DNA of 64,000 nt, taken from the NCBI GenBank assembly GCA_022747635.1, contig JAKTNV010000041.1:2604501-2668500 (forward strand). The letters are read 5' to 3'. A model generated the notes under the pieces. It did no database searches and was not told where the DNA came from. It saw nothing but the letters and a program-made list of their open reading frames with translations. Within the stretch, counting starts at the first letter, position 1; each line of letters starts with the position of its first letter. This stretch comes from Hetaerina americana. Lineage: Eukaryota; Arthropoda; Insecta; Odonata; Calopterygidae. The position numbers were made by a program, and so were the translations under genes. This document shows positions 10,126-20,135 of this stretch, piece by piece.

Positions 10126-11079
10126 TCATAAATGCGCATTTAAAATTTATTTAATGAAACTTTGTTCTGTCTCTAGGTTCATATTTGATTTGATAGGTTA
10201 CTTTCTGGCCAGCTCTCGCATTCTCTGCAGGTATATTCTGAAAATGGTACCAACCACTGAAGTGAGCGCATTGAAAAAATGTAAGCGGCCTTGATGCAAA
10301 ATATAAAATTGCGATGTTGCAAAAGACTGAGATCACCTTTCTCGACCTCGGGCCTCCCCTCCAGTAGATGGCAGCTCACTTCACATGATGTCATCCCTTT
10401 CGTTTGAAATCGAGCGATTAAATGTGAACGGTCCCAAAAAATCAGAATTTCGACCTCGTATTTTTATGGCGTGTTTCAATAAAAAAGTAGCCAAGCCATT
10501 AGCCCCGAGGGAATTGTTCGCACCTGGTGTCTCCGGATTTAATGAAGAGGCCGAGGCAGTGACTGCCATTGATTGATTGATTCTCCATTTGCTGCTTGCT
10601 ATTTTTTCCGTGGGCATATTGTATTTTCGCGATGAATTAAAAAGCGCCACGGAGACGTGAGCCCCCTTCAACGTGGAACGGCCGTTCCCATCCCACGGCA
10701 CCCCTCTGAAGGCGGAAGCCCTGCCTGCATGCGAACTACCCGGATCCAGAAATTCGGCTTGGAACTATCCTGTGGAAATGGTTCTCCTACTCCGAATGGT
10801 TAGAATGTGTGGAAAAAGAGATAAGAAACTTGTTTCTTAGAGCGACGAGTTAATTCGAACTCCTTCAAGAAGACATAATTGTGATTTTAATAGCAACAAG
10901 CATTTAAATAAACCGGATGAGCTATGCTGATAGTTGAGCTTCCTACATGTAGGTTAGGTTATTTTCAAGAAAATCAGAAAAATAAGGCGAAACTCAATGC
11001 GTCCACAACGATGGGACCTTCGAGCAATCATTGCCCAATTAATTCACTTACAACGTCAAGAATCGACGACAACGTGCAA
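10126..11079. other. No recognisable gene
   Basis: I see no supported feature. A short frame at 10385-10576 (+, 63 codons) resembles no known family. A distantly similar stretch appears near 20310-20400, which suggests an old uncharacterised repeat. Confidence 0.4.
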
Positions 11080-11205
11080 CTTGTGCGTGAAGGCGCTGAA
11101 TTTAGACAGTCAGTTAAGTGTAGGCATGATCGCAGATCGCCGGACTATTGGAGTTGATGACAGAGTGCACGCACCATTATCAACGAAACTATGGTCATGC
11201 CATAT
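11080..11205 (+). mobile_element. Mariner internal fragment
   Basis: The sequence ttgtgcgtgaaggcgctgaa, then gcatgatcgcagatcgc, matches the first internal block of the deleted mariner subfamily at 46575-46680 (catgtgcgtgaagtgctgta, gcatgatcgcagattg). It includes a TVHTIITE-like block read here as RVHAPLST. Both ends are lost. Confidence 0.6.
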
Positions 11206-11212
11206 ATCTGCG

Positions 11213-11642
11213 CCCTCCCCGGACTACAGCCATGACGTGGTGGAAGGGCTTGTGCGTTCCGATGACCCCTAGAGCTGTGCTGTCGGGAGTAATAATAATT
11301 GCTCCTGGTAGGGTCACTTATGCCAGATAGGTCGAAGATTAGGAGCCAGACGAAAGGTAGTCCACGCAGCGTATGTTCCTCAGTGAGGCGGCTGCAATGG
11401 CGTCTGACCCCAGTGGGGCGGCCAGTAAGTGATGGTGTCACGTTAAAAATACTATTGAGAAAGGCAACGGGAAACCACCTCAATTATCATTCCCAAGATT
11501 TAAATGATGGATTATACAGAGATTTTGAGTCCTGGCAACTACGGGGCTCGGCCCAATCGACCATGTGTCGTGCCCGGCAGCGGGGGAGGCAAGGCTTCCG
11601 CAGTCGACATACCACGAAACAAAGTTCCTTGCAAAGGAAAAT
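11213..11642 (+). mobile_element. RTE-like LINE, 5-prime end only
   Basis: This aligns closely with the 5-prime untranslated and start regions of the RTE-like copies at 36390-36020 and 58732-58300 (minus strand): ccctccccggact at the start, gagctgtgct, the block gtgaggcggctgcaatggcg, then the atgatgg start region and GSGGG-like coding. The copy stops soon after the N-terminal coding start, so it is 3-prime deleted, which is unusual for a LINE and points to later deletion or recombination. Confidence 0.85.
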
Positions 11643-12224
11643 AAAACCATATGCAAAACTAAATTAAGTTTCATCAACACAAATATTACTTTGTTCGTGC
11701 GCTATGGAAACATTTACACGAAAGAAAGCTCTCACATGCAACAATATTTTATACCAGGATGCTTGCATTAAATAATGACGTAGATCTGTTCAAAAGATGG
11801 TTCTATTAAATAAAAAGAATAATATGCAGGAAGAAGCATGCAGGATATCGACAAATAAATACATTGTAAATTCTTATTATCTCCTACGCAATTACTCACA
11901 TATTTATTTTTATCTCTAATGGCACGAGAAAAAAACGACATTTTAAATGTATCCGTTCTACTATCTATCTCCCTGATTCGACGAACGTGATCTGCTCTAA
12001 CACAGTAAGTGGGGGTAAGTATGTCCTTAACATCCTCAGTTAAGTAACCTCCCTCAAATAATACGCAGTGAATCTATCCTGCATATTAACCGAGGGTCAA
12101 CTGGAAGCTTTATACTTCCAATAGTGCTTCTTCATTTCGCTCGATCTAGTTCCAAAATGAAGGCTATTTCATGAGGCTAAGTCGGCAAAATATGAAGCCT
12201 ACTTCGTATTTTGCCAATTCGTGT
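11643..12224. other. No recognisable gene
   Basis: AT-rich sequence with no frame over 70 codons and no similarity I can identify to other parts of the window. Confidence 0.4.
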
Positions 12225-13300
12225 GTATTTTCATCCGAGCCCATGTAATGTTGGTTCCATGTTTAGTATAACTGCTATTGAGTGAACAATTCCTCTTGAA
12301 AAATTTATCGAAACATATTTATAAAAATTCAATTCTAGTTCCCATGTCCCACACCACTTTTGGATTGCATTTAGGTCGTTAGCTAATGAAACTCTATCTT
12401 CATGAGTGGATATTTCCCAATATATCACGGAACCGTCAACAAACAGGGGAAGTTTACTGGAAGCCTGAGACCAGATATCGTTAATATATAAAAGTAACAA
12501 TAGCGGACCGATAACACTTCCTTATGAGATACCCGATGCAACGCTTACTGTGCCGCGTGACAGTCCATCTATAGTGTTACGAGCCTTTGTTCCCGGCCTG
12601 TAAAAAAGTTATTAATCCAGTCTATAACACATTTATCAATCCCGTAACTTCCCAACTTTTGGAGCAACTTTTAATGAGGGACTTGGTCAAATGTCTTTAA
12701 AAAAACCAAAAATATATCATTGACCTGTACGTTACTACCTCCCAAGGCAAATAACATGAAAGAAAAGTACCAGTTGGGTCTCGCAAGACCAACCCTTTCG
12801 AAAACCGTGTTGGTTTATAGTAAGTGAATTCTGAGAATCGAGATTTTTCATGATTGAACTAACATTGATGAGCTTTGAAGTATTGCTTGAGATGGATGTG
12901 AGAGAAATGGATCAGTGTTAACTCGGATCTTCTCTGTAGTCCTTTTAAGTATCGGAGTGGCATTGGCTATTTTACAGGCTTTGGGTACTGCGCAATCATT
13001 TATGGAGTTATTGAATATTATTTCCAGGTAAGGAGCCAATTCTAAGGCCATCGTTTTGCATACGCGAACAGGGAGTTGATCAGGGCATGGCGATTCGTTT
13101 GGACTAAAGTCATTACGTTGACATTATTAAAAACGCTTTGAAAATAGTGTTTTAATGTCTTAGCTTTATCTGAGCGGGTGATACATTTTTGCCCGTTGTT
13201 ATTTTGGGATGACACTGTCGACTGACTATTTCCCTGAAGCTACTGTAAATATGAACCTACCATAAGCATTTGGGTTATCGTCCAAATCTTCACGCAATCT
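12225..13300 (-). pseudogene. CR1/Jockey-type LINE reverse transcriptase relic
   Basis: Read on the minus strand from 13300 down, the order is that of a non-LTR reverse transcriptase: a pre-RT block (KAKTLKHYFQSVF), LAPYLEIIFNNSINDCAVPK with KIANATPI (RT motif 1 region, about 13030-12930), FLKTFDQVPH (motif A region, about 12700), then LLLYINDIW, SKLPLFVDGSVIYWEI (12450-12400; the catalytic FADD is replaced by FVDG) and IQKWCGTWELELN. There are several stops and frameshifts and the catalytic aspartate pair is damaged, so it is inactive. The enzyme would copy element RNA at the nicked target. It has no neighbouring endonuclease and ends before the C-terminal domain. Confidence 0.82.
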
Positions 13301-13989
13301 TTTATTTTAAAATTTTATCAACACCTGGCGAATAGTTTTCCTGCTTTAGCTGTTTGATATTTATGCATTATTCCATTTTGTTTATAGCTAGACTCGTCCA
13401 GTTGTGATGAAAGGCACTCCACACACTCACTGTCCTTTTTGCTGCTACTTTCGTCACATTCTCCATAAGACGGCTGCAGATGCCACGCCTGAATGAGCCT
13501 AATCGGCCCAGTCGAAAGAGCACATCCTTCTTTTGGCTTTCTGATATTCCATGGACAGATAGATAGATGGAATGGACGAACACCGCGAGACACAATGGAT
13601 TTATTAGAAGAGCAATAGAAGGGAAAGGAAGATCGCGCGAAGAAGAAGAAAAGACAAGTATATGGGACAAACTAAGGATAAGGCGAAAAATAACCATCAG
13701 TGGGGAGCGAATCCCGTAACACCACATTGAAAAAAATGGAAGGCTTCGGTAAAGGGATCATAGGATTGAAATGCTGACAATATATAGCTAATATGTATTT
13801 ATTTCATTTTGAGAATTTGCACGCGTCCCCCTCCCCCGCGTGCAAACTCTCTTGTGCTCGTCTTTTAATTGCGTTTCTCTCCATACCTCTGTATATCATT
13901 CGTGCTTGGATATGTAAGTATGTAACTCTGTATGCGGGGGTGTAAGTGTGTATAAATGGATGTGTGTATATACATATATTATTTATTTT
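13301..13989. other. No recognisable gene
   Basis: A frame at 13368-13727 (-, 119 codons) has no resemblance I can support. A mixed TG/TA-rich stretch lies at 13900-13985, directly next to the RTE 3-prime end that follows. Confidence 0.4.
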
Positions 13990-14480
13990 AGGTAATCTAC
14001 CGGTTAAATTAGGTTTTTAGATGGACACACCTGCCAAATAAATATTTTGTTACTACCCTTACCTTACCCTTAAATCCAGCAACCTACTCTACATCAAGTC
14101 CCTCTTCATCTCTATGAGTACTTCCTTCCTCCCTTCATCCCGTCCAACATTCCTATCCTGTTCCTTCCCTTTCCTCATTTGCCTATCAGTCTTCCCTATA
14201 TTGCAGTCTTCAACATCCCACTACCGATCAATACGACCTTCACCTTTTTACCTGCCTCCATAGGATTTCTCCCACCAAACCCCTCTCCTCGCCCACCATA
14301 CCAAGTACTTCCTTATTTGTTTTCTTCTCGGTCCATTTCACCCTCTCCATTCTTCTCCACACCCACATCTCTTAAAAGCTTTCAATGTATGTCTATCCTC
14401 CTTCTTCAATGACCACGTTTTCGCGTCGTACAGAGCTACGATCCATATCAACGTTTTTACGATACGAAGTTCATCAAATA
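13990..14480 (-). mobile_element. RTE-like LINE, 3-prime fragment
   Basis: The shared 3-prime terminal sequence (aggtaatctaccggttaa on the plus strand) starts at 13990. The element then covers the C-terminal coding region of the family on the minus strand, including the LIWIVALYDAKTWSLKKEDR block (normally YGAETWSLKQ) up to about 14480. The copy is 5-prime truncated and carries frameshifts. Confidence 0.85.
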
Positions 14481-15184
14481 TTGCTGTATTTAGGACGTCT
14501 TCGGATAAATGACTAGGTACTACATCAAGTATACTACATGTATTTCCTCTGGAGGCTGTACTAACTGGTTGAACGAGTATTGCGTGAAAACACGAAGCAA
14601 TTACTCGCATGACTCCTTGTACTTACCTCTTGCTATGAAATCAAAGTTATTCCAGTCTATCGATGAAGGATTGATAATCCCATCCCATTTTAATTTTTCT
14701 ATCATGGAAATGGGAATTTAAAGTAGCGACTTATCTTTCTTGTTCTAAAATCCACGTTTCTTCGGAATCCGGGAGTCTGCAGTATGCACTAATTTAGATC
14801 CTTCTCAACCGAGGGCACCGGGTCATGGACACCAAACACTTTCTCTGCTACGGGAAAGACTCACTTCTGCTTTCGTGAATATCTTTAATGATTACGAACA
14901 CTTGCCCCCTAATCCTATTTTTTTGTCCCTTCTCTAAATGCTAATGCCCCTGGGAAAACTCTCCTATTGATCGATGTCTTGAGACAACCAACTCTCGGTT
15001 CCTATAACTATATCGGCTCCGGTGCTTCTAATAATTTGGTCAAATACGGATATATTTTATCAAACTTCGGCAGTTGATTGTCACTACAGAGATAGGCCTA
15101 TTAATTATGATTTCCCTTTCTGATGCTACTTACTCTAGGAATTATATTTACCGTTTCCGTTGCCATGACAAGTGTGTCGACGCT
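14481..15184. other. No recognisable gene
   Basis: I see no supported feature. Frames here are all under 75 codons and match nothing. Confidence 0.4.
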
Positions 15185-15338
15185 CGAATGATGTACTTAA
15201 AAGAATTTTGAGGCAATGAAGCAATACCTGAAGCATTATTTATAGGTTATTTATATTATAACTATCAGTATTATACCTGAAGTACTATTTTTCCGAAACT
15301 TTTCGCGATACCTTTTATAAAAACTTTGCATACTTCTA
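15185..15338 (+). mobile_element. Mariner 3-prime end fragment
   Basis: The sequence ttttgaggcaatgaagcaat is the block that follows the transposase stop in the deleted mariners (compare 39640-39670), and cgaaacttttcgcgatacct then ttttataaaaactttg is the right terminal repeat (compare 39690-39715). A short internal duplication of about 50 bp (tacctgaagcattattt / tacctgaagtactattt) is present. Confidence 0.65.
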
Positions 15339-16367
15339 TTCAGCTCAAATCCCACAAGTGAGCATAGTTTTCATTCCGCCCGATGAAAACTGTTTTCACG
15401 AAAATTTTGAAGCGAAGAGATACCATTTTTTCTTTCCAAGAAATTCGGCAAATGCATTGTCAAGTTAAAAGTAACGATCCTGGCAAGTTCGTAGGGATTT
15501 TTTAGGGGGAGATGCAATATATGAGTTTACACCGCTTGATCAATCCAAAATAAATCTATTCATTTCCCATGCAAAGCGGTGAAATCCTTTACTCCCAAGT
15601 GGCAATCCCCTCGGGATCATTTAGAAACAAAACAGTCGCGGGTTGCTTGCGAGAAGCTCTATTTCGAGATGGCCTGTTTTCACGAGTAAGGAGGGAAGTG
15701 TCTTACTTGTCGTGTTCCGAGGGGTGTCCAGGCGTGCGAAGTCGACGGTCTATCAGAGGCTCGATTCTGGCTCGAGTTCGAGCCGGTTCGATTCCCAGAC
15801 GGGTCAAGATCTTTTGTTTTTGTGCCAAGTAGTTTTCTATGGCTTTTTACCGGAACGAGGCGACTAGAAAAAGAGATGAATGCTTGCCAAAATTCATCGG
15901 GAGTTTTGCCATGTTTGTGGAGCTTGAAAGGAAGAGAAGGAAAGATTAAACAATGAATGATGCCGAGCCCTCAAAAATGGCCGCCCAAACGTGCATGGAG
16001 AAGAGCGGAGTGGCAGGCCCAGGCAAATGAATTGGCGCAACAAGTGAGCCAAGGCCTCCAATCGCGTCGACGATTGACGATCAGTGCTCTGCCTCATTAA
16101 TTACCACGTGTTGGACGAACCACTATTTGCACGCACGATTGCCGCTCTGGCTTAATCTATGATTGTACTCGAATATCACATTCCGTAATATTTTCCATGT
16201 CTCCATGGCTCCTGAGTGATTCATATGTACCACTGCGGTTATAGAGAATTAAAAAAGGCGTGACATTAATGGGGCAGTAGCTCTAATTTCATGCACTCCC
16301 TTCCCTCATGGTCTCCCTTCATTAATTCGACTGAGGTGATTTATATTCCAAAATTGCTTCACACTTA
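15339..16367. other. No recognisable gene
   Basis: Two overlapping frames at 15569-15867 (+) show no known domain. No repeat family seen elsewhere in the window is present. Confidence 0.4.
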
Positions 16368-17130
16368 CAGGGTCCGTACAATAAGTATCGTGACTGGTTC
16401 ACTATAGCCTCAACGGAGCGGTGGATGGGGGTCCGACCCGTCGGCTCGGTATAGGGGTCTCCCACCACTCAGGCGCACTGTAGTTCAGTCGCCTCTGGGC
16501 ATGCGTTGAGACAGGAGGTGGTTTTTTGTGTCGTGTGATTGTTTGTGGCGTCATCGCGCCAGCATGGAGCGCACCGCCGAGCAACGCTACGCTGTGAAGT
16601 TTTGCGTTTAACTCGGGAAATCCGCGTCGGAGACCCTTGAACTCATTATGTGGATGATGCTTCACAAGCCGCACAAGAGTTTTTCAGTGGCAAAAAATGT
16701 TTAAGGATGCCCAAGAGCTCGTCGAAGACCACACCATCGTAACAGAGAATCTTGCGATGAGGAAAGTGTGCGCGAAGCTGGTGCCGAAAGTCTTGAGTGA
16801 GGAACAAAAACTGTCGGAAATTTCGCAAGATTTTCGGACCGTGTCCAGGAAGATCTATATTTTCTCGACAACGTTATTACCTCAAAGGATACCTCAAAAG
16901 GAGCTCAAAGGATATCGGTTCGACTCAATTGAGGTGGTTCAAGCGGCGATGACAAAGGCTCTCAACAGTATTCCGGAAACCGACTTCCAGCGGGATTTTG
17001 ACGAGTGGCAGACGCGCCGAACGAAGTGTATCGATGCAGTAGGAATGTATTTTGAAGATTATTAAGTAATTATAACGATAACTGCAATACATTTTGATTT
17101 TTGGAACCAGTTCCGATATTTCGTTCTATA
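16368..17130 (+). mobile_element. Internally deleted mariner
   Basis: The element starts after TA at 16366-16367 with cagggtccgtacaataagta and ends near 17130 with a diverged inverted copy (ggaaccagttccgatatttc). The coding relic starts at ATG 16564 (MERTAEQRYAVKFCV, then a stop), recovers LGKSASETLELI, and after a frameshift reads ENLAMRKVCAKLVPKVLSEE. A deletion then removes all three catalytic aspartates and joins to YRFDSIEVVQAAMTKALNSI and RTKCIDAVGMYFEDY at the normal C-terminus (stop at 17065). It could move only if a related transposase acts on it. Confidence 0.85.
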
Positions 17131-17482
17131 TTTACTTATTTTTCCAATCATCAGCACCATTTATTTTAATCACAGAATGCCAAAATTAATGCATTTTACT
17201 GATCATTCAAATAATGTACTTTTACAAAATGTAAATATGTCACAGATCAGGTCGCAATCACGTAGTTGAAACCAGATAGAGAAAGAAAATGAAACATGCG
17301 AAGCATTGCCAAAGAACATGCCTGTCGATAACCAGAGTTGCCTGAATGGGGATGCATCGGAGTCAATTGAGGCTCTCTTCTTCAGAACGACTCGTTCGTG
17401 TTTCAGATGTCCCTTGCGAGCCCTTGGATACGTCCATTACGACTTGCGATGAAAATGATGGTGGTAAAAGTGATCTCGTGTA
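17131..17482. other. No recognisable gene
   Basis: Spacer between two mariner relics with nothing I can support. Confidence 0.4.
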
Positions 17483-17798
17483 GAGGTCTCTCCCAAAAGT
17501 AGCACAATTAATTTTTTCACGGATTAGAGGTCGGACGGGATGCAGTTTCTCGCTGGACTCGGTTCAAGGGAAGGGATTGTCTGGAAGGGCTGGAAACTAG
17601 TGGCAGTTGGCTCCCGGCTAATTCGGATCATTCGTTTGCGAAACCTCTTCACGCTCCGTTATGAATGCTCCGCTCCGTTAGCGGTGTGTGTGTGGACGCA
17701 AAATGGCGCTACTTCGAAGACTTGCGAGTGAATTTATCAATTCTGGCAATACTTTTTTCCTAATGGACTCCGTCATACTACTTTTGGGACAGACGTTG
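17483..17798 (+). mobile_element. MITE-like mariner derivative
   Basis: About 315 bp, bounded by tcccaaaagtagca (17491) and its inverse actacttttgggac (17777-17790), with TA at 17481-17482. The right part (gacgcaaaatggcgctactt, tctggcaatact) matches the 3-prime end of the mariner at 18890-19405, while the left terminus matches the element starting at 48028. The internal coding region is almost entirely missing. Confidence 0.7.
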
Positions 17799-18885
17799 TG
17801 CGTAGTAGGAGTAGTAGGAAAGGGGAAAAGGTTGACAAGTAGGGTGGAAGTTGGCTGGAGCGAGTTTGGTTGGAGTGGGCGAGGGGGTGGATGAGGGGGA
17901 GCGAACGGCGCGGGGGGATCGAGCATTCAAGGTCAGTCCCGCCGAAGGGCAACGGGAGGAGGCTCGAAAGGTACGAACCCTCTTTATCTCGCCGACGCAT
18001 GGTTCCCCCCAGCAGTGCGGCTCGCCGTGAGCCGCACTGAAATCCCGATCAGCCACCCGCGGGTACTTTATCGGGGATGAGGGGGTGGGAAGCCATAGTT
18101 TACCAACTACAACCACGCCCTAGGTGGAGCGCGACCTCTGTCTCTTCAGACGGGAACCTTGGTCACCCGAAGATCCAGAGCAGCTGGCAGAGTCCAACCT
18201 GCACGCGATATGACTCGCTCCGCTCTCTGATCTAGCGTTGGAAGTTATGATGGCCTTTTTATCTCGGAGATGAGACATTCACTGTTCGTGGGTCCTGTCC
18301 AGTAGTCCGCATTTGCTACGATAGTTTTGCACGTACTCCTCTGGCTGGAAAATATGCTTCAACGGCAGCATTGGCTAGCTAGCGTGAACTCTCCGTTCCT
18401 CTCTATTCCCGCGAGAAAATCATCCATCCCTAATTAAGTCGATTTTTAAGTTTTTCATTGGTTTGGTAATAGTTGCGGTTCGACGTTTACATATAGATAC
18501 GTATTAGCTGATAAATGAATGAGTTCGCTTGACGATTATGCAGTCGTGGAGGATGGGCAGGCGTACTTAGAGAAGCGTGTAAGCCTCAAAGCCTTGAAGG
18601 GCGATATTGCGAAAACATTCTATAGAATCAAATGAAGCTGCCGTGACGTAGCGAATGGAAGCCGCCAAAAAAAAGGGGTACACATTACCGAGGGCAGAGG
18701 CTGCGCTTCTCAATCAGGTTGGGAGTGGGGTGCGTCGGTAGAGTGGCAAGAGTCATCTAGCCGCAGGCGTGGGAACGATTACTTACACAGCTGCAGAACT
18801 GCGATGTGGGGGACAACGGAAAATCGCCAAATTACTACTCAAGAAATCTTATTTGCCCTTTTACTGATTTAAACAAAATAATTGA
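17799..18885. other. No recognisable gene; G-rich patch
   Basis: A G-rich stretch lies at 17820-17930, followed by a GC-rich part to 18120. Frames on both strands are low-complexity (Pro/Leu-rich on minus). I see no exon. Confidence 0.4.
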
Positions 18886-19405
18886 AAGGCTTTGTTGGAC
18901 AGGGATTGCAGATTAAGTGTTCTCATGGTTACTCATGGACTTGGTATACCTAAAAGTGATGTACATCGACTCACGACTGTTAAAATGGGCATGAGAAAGG
19001 TATGTGCGAAGTTAGCGCCGCGAGTGCTCTCGGACAAAGAACAAAAGAGAACTCGCCCGCGGATCTGCCAAGAGCTTCTCGACCATGCCTCAGCAACCCT
19101 TCAGCCCTGACGTTGCCCCACCACACTTCTTCCTCTTCTTCCCCCTGCCTCAAATTCGTGCTGACAGGACGTCACCACGGTTCAGTGGGAGCGTTACAAT
19201 AGGCCTTGACGAGGTTGTTTAGCGGTATTTCAGGCGCCACCTTCCAGAAGGCGTACGAGGCGTAGAAAACCCGCCGGCAGCGGTGTGGGGACGCACTAGG
19301 GCGCTCCTTCGAAGATTTTCGAGTGTATATGTATTTCAATCCTGGCAATACACTCTTTATCGACTAAGTCATACTACTTTTGCGATAGGCCTTGTATTTA
19401 AGCTG
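18886..19405 (+). mobile_element. Decayed mariner
   Basis: The reading is DCRLSVLMVTHGLGIPKSDV, then MGMRKVCAKLAPRVLSDKEQ, the second helix-turn-helix and linker of a mariner transposase. After a deletion, a block equivalent to PYSPDLAPADFFLF is read as PFSPDVAPPHFFLFF near 19095-19130, so the third catalytic aspartate is replaced by His. The 3-prime end (ctggcaatacactctttatc, catactacttttgcgatagg) matches the right end of the MITE at 17483-17798. The left terminus is not visible. Confidence 0.75.
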
Positions 19406-19918
19406 CTGCCGCTGACGCTATACTGGATTTGAAGCAATAAAACTTGTAAAGATTATGCATAACCAATTTTAAAACATTAGATTAAAGTTGATAGGAATAC
19501 ATTGTTCGATTTAAACGTTGAATGTCAATCTGAATTTAACATCCCTCACGGATAGGTAGTTAAAGATGAGAATCAAAGAGATAAAACTGTTGCTCCTACG
19601 GTGTTTACAATATTCAGTCTCATAGAATCACTTTATTCCATTTTGCAACAATTTGTGGAAATTCGTTTTCAAATGGAAACATTTAGAGGGTAATAAGTCC
19701 ATACTATGGCAAGAGACATCCATCCAATACCTGATTCAATACCCCCAGCATTGTTAAAACGGCTATATAAAGTTCTGAAATTGAAAAAAGTTGGCAACTC
19801 GATAGATTCCCACATTTTTAACAAAATATTTGGCGATTTTCCGCACATTAAAAAATAGATTATGAATATAAGAAAGCGATGATGCTAGGAGTGAGCACTA
19901 GCACAACAGTGAAAAAAG
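19406..19918. other. No recognisable gene
   Basis: AT-rich. Parts of 19690-19918 may be an eroded upstream portion of the Penelope relic that follows, but I could not align it. Confidence 0.4.
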
Positions 19919-20135
19919 TGGAGTGTTTAAGTTAAGATGTGAGTATGACGCAGGGTATATTGGACAATCCGGCCGGAGATTTCAAGAACGGGCGAAGGAG
20001 CACCAAGCTTGCGAGAAGAGCAGAAGGTCAACGTCACATTTTACAAAACATTTACTGAAATATAACCACGGTAGTTAGTTCAAATTTGAAATTTTACATG
20101 TAGAAAAGAAAGGACTTAGCCTAAACCTACCACTT
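19919..20135 (+). pseudogene. Penelope-like GIY-YIG endonuclease relic
   Basis: The frame reads GVFKLRCEYDAGYIGQSGRR followed by FQERAKEHQACEKS and SHFTKHLLKYNHGS before a TAG at 20078. This is the GIY-YIG nuclease core (here GVF...YIG) of a Penelope-like retroelement, with the C-terminal motif FEILHVEKKGLSLN continuing after the stop to about 20135. It corresponds to residues 295-380 of the element at 27536-28977 but is a distinct, older copy. The RT domain and termini are absent, so the fragment is inactive. Confidence 0.85.
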
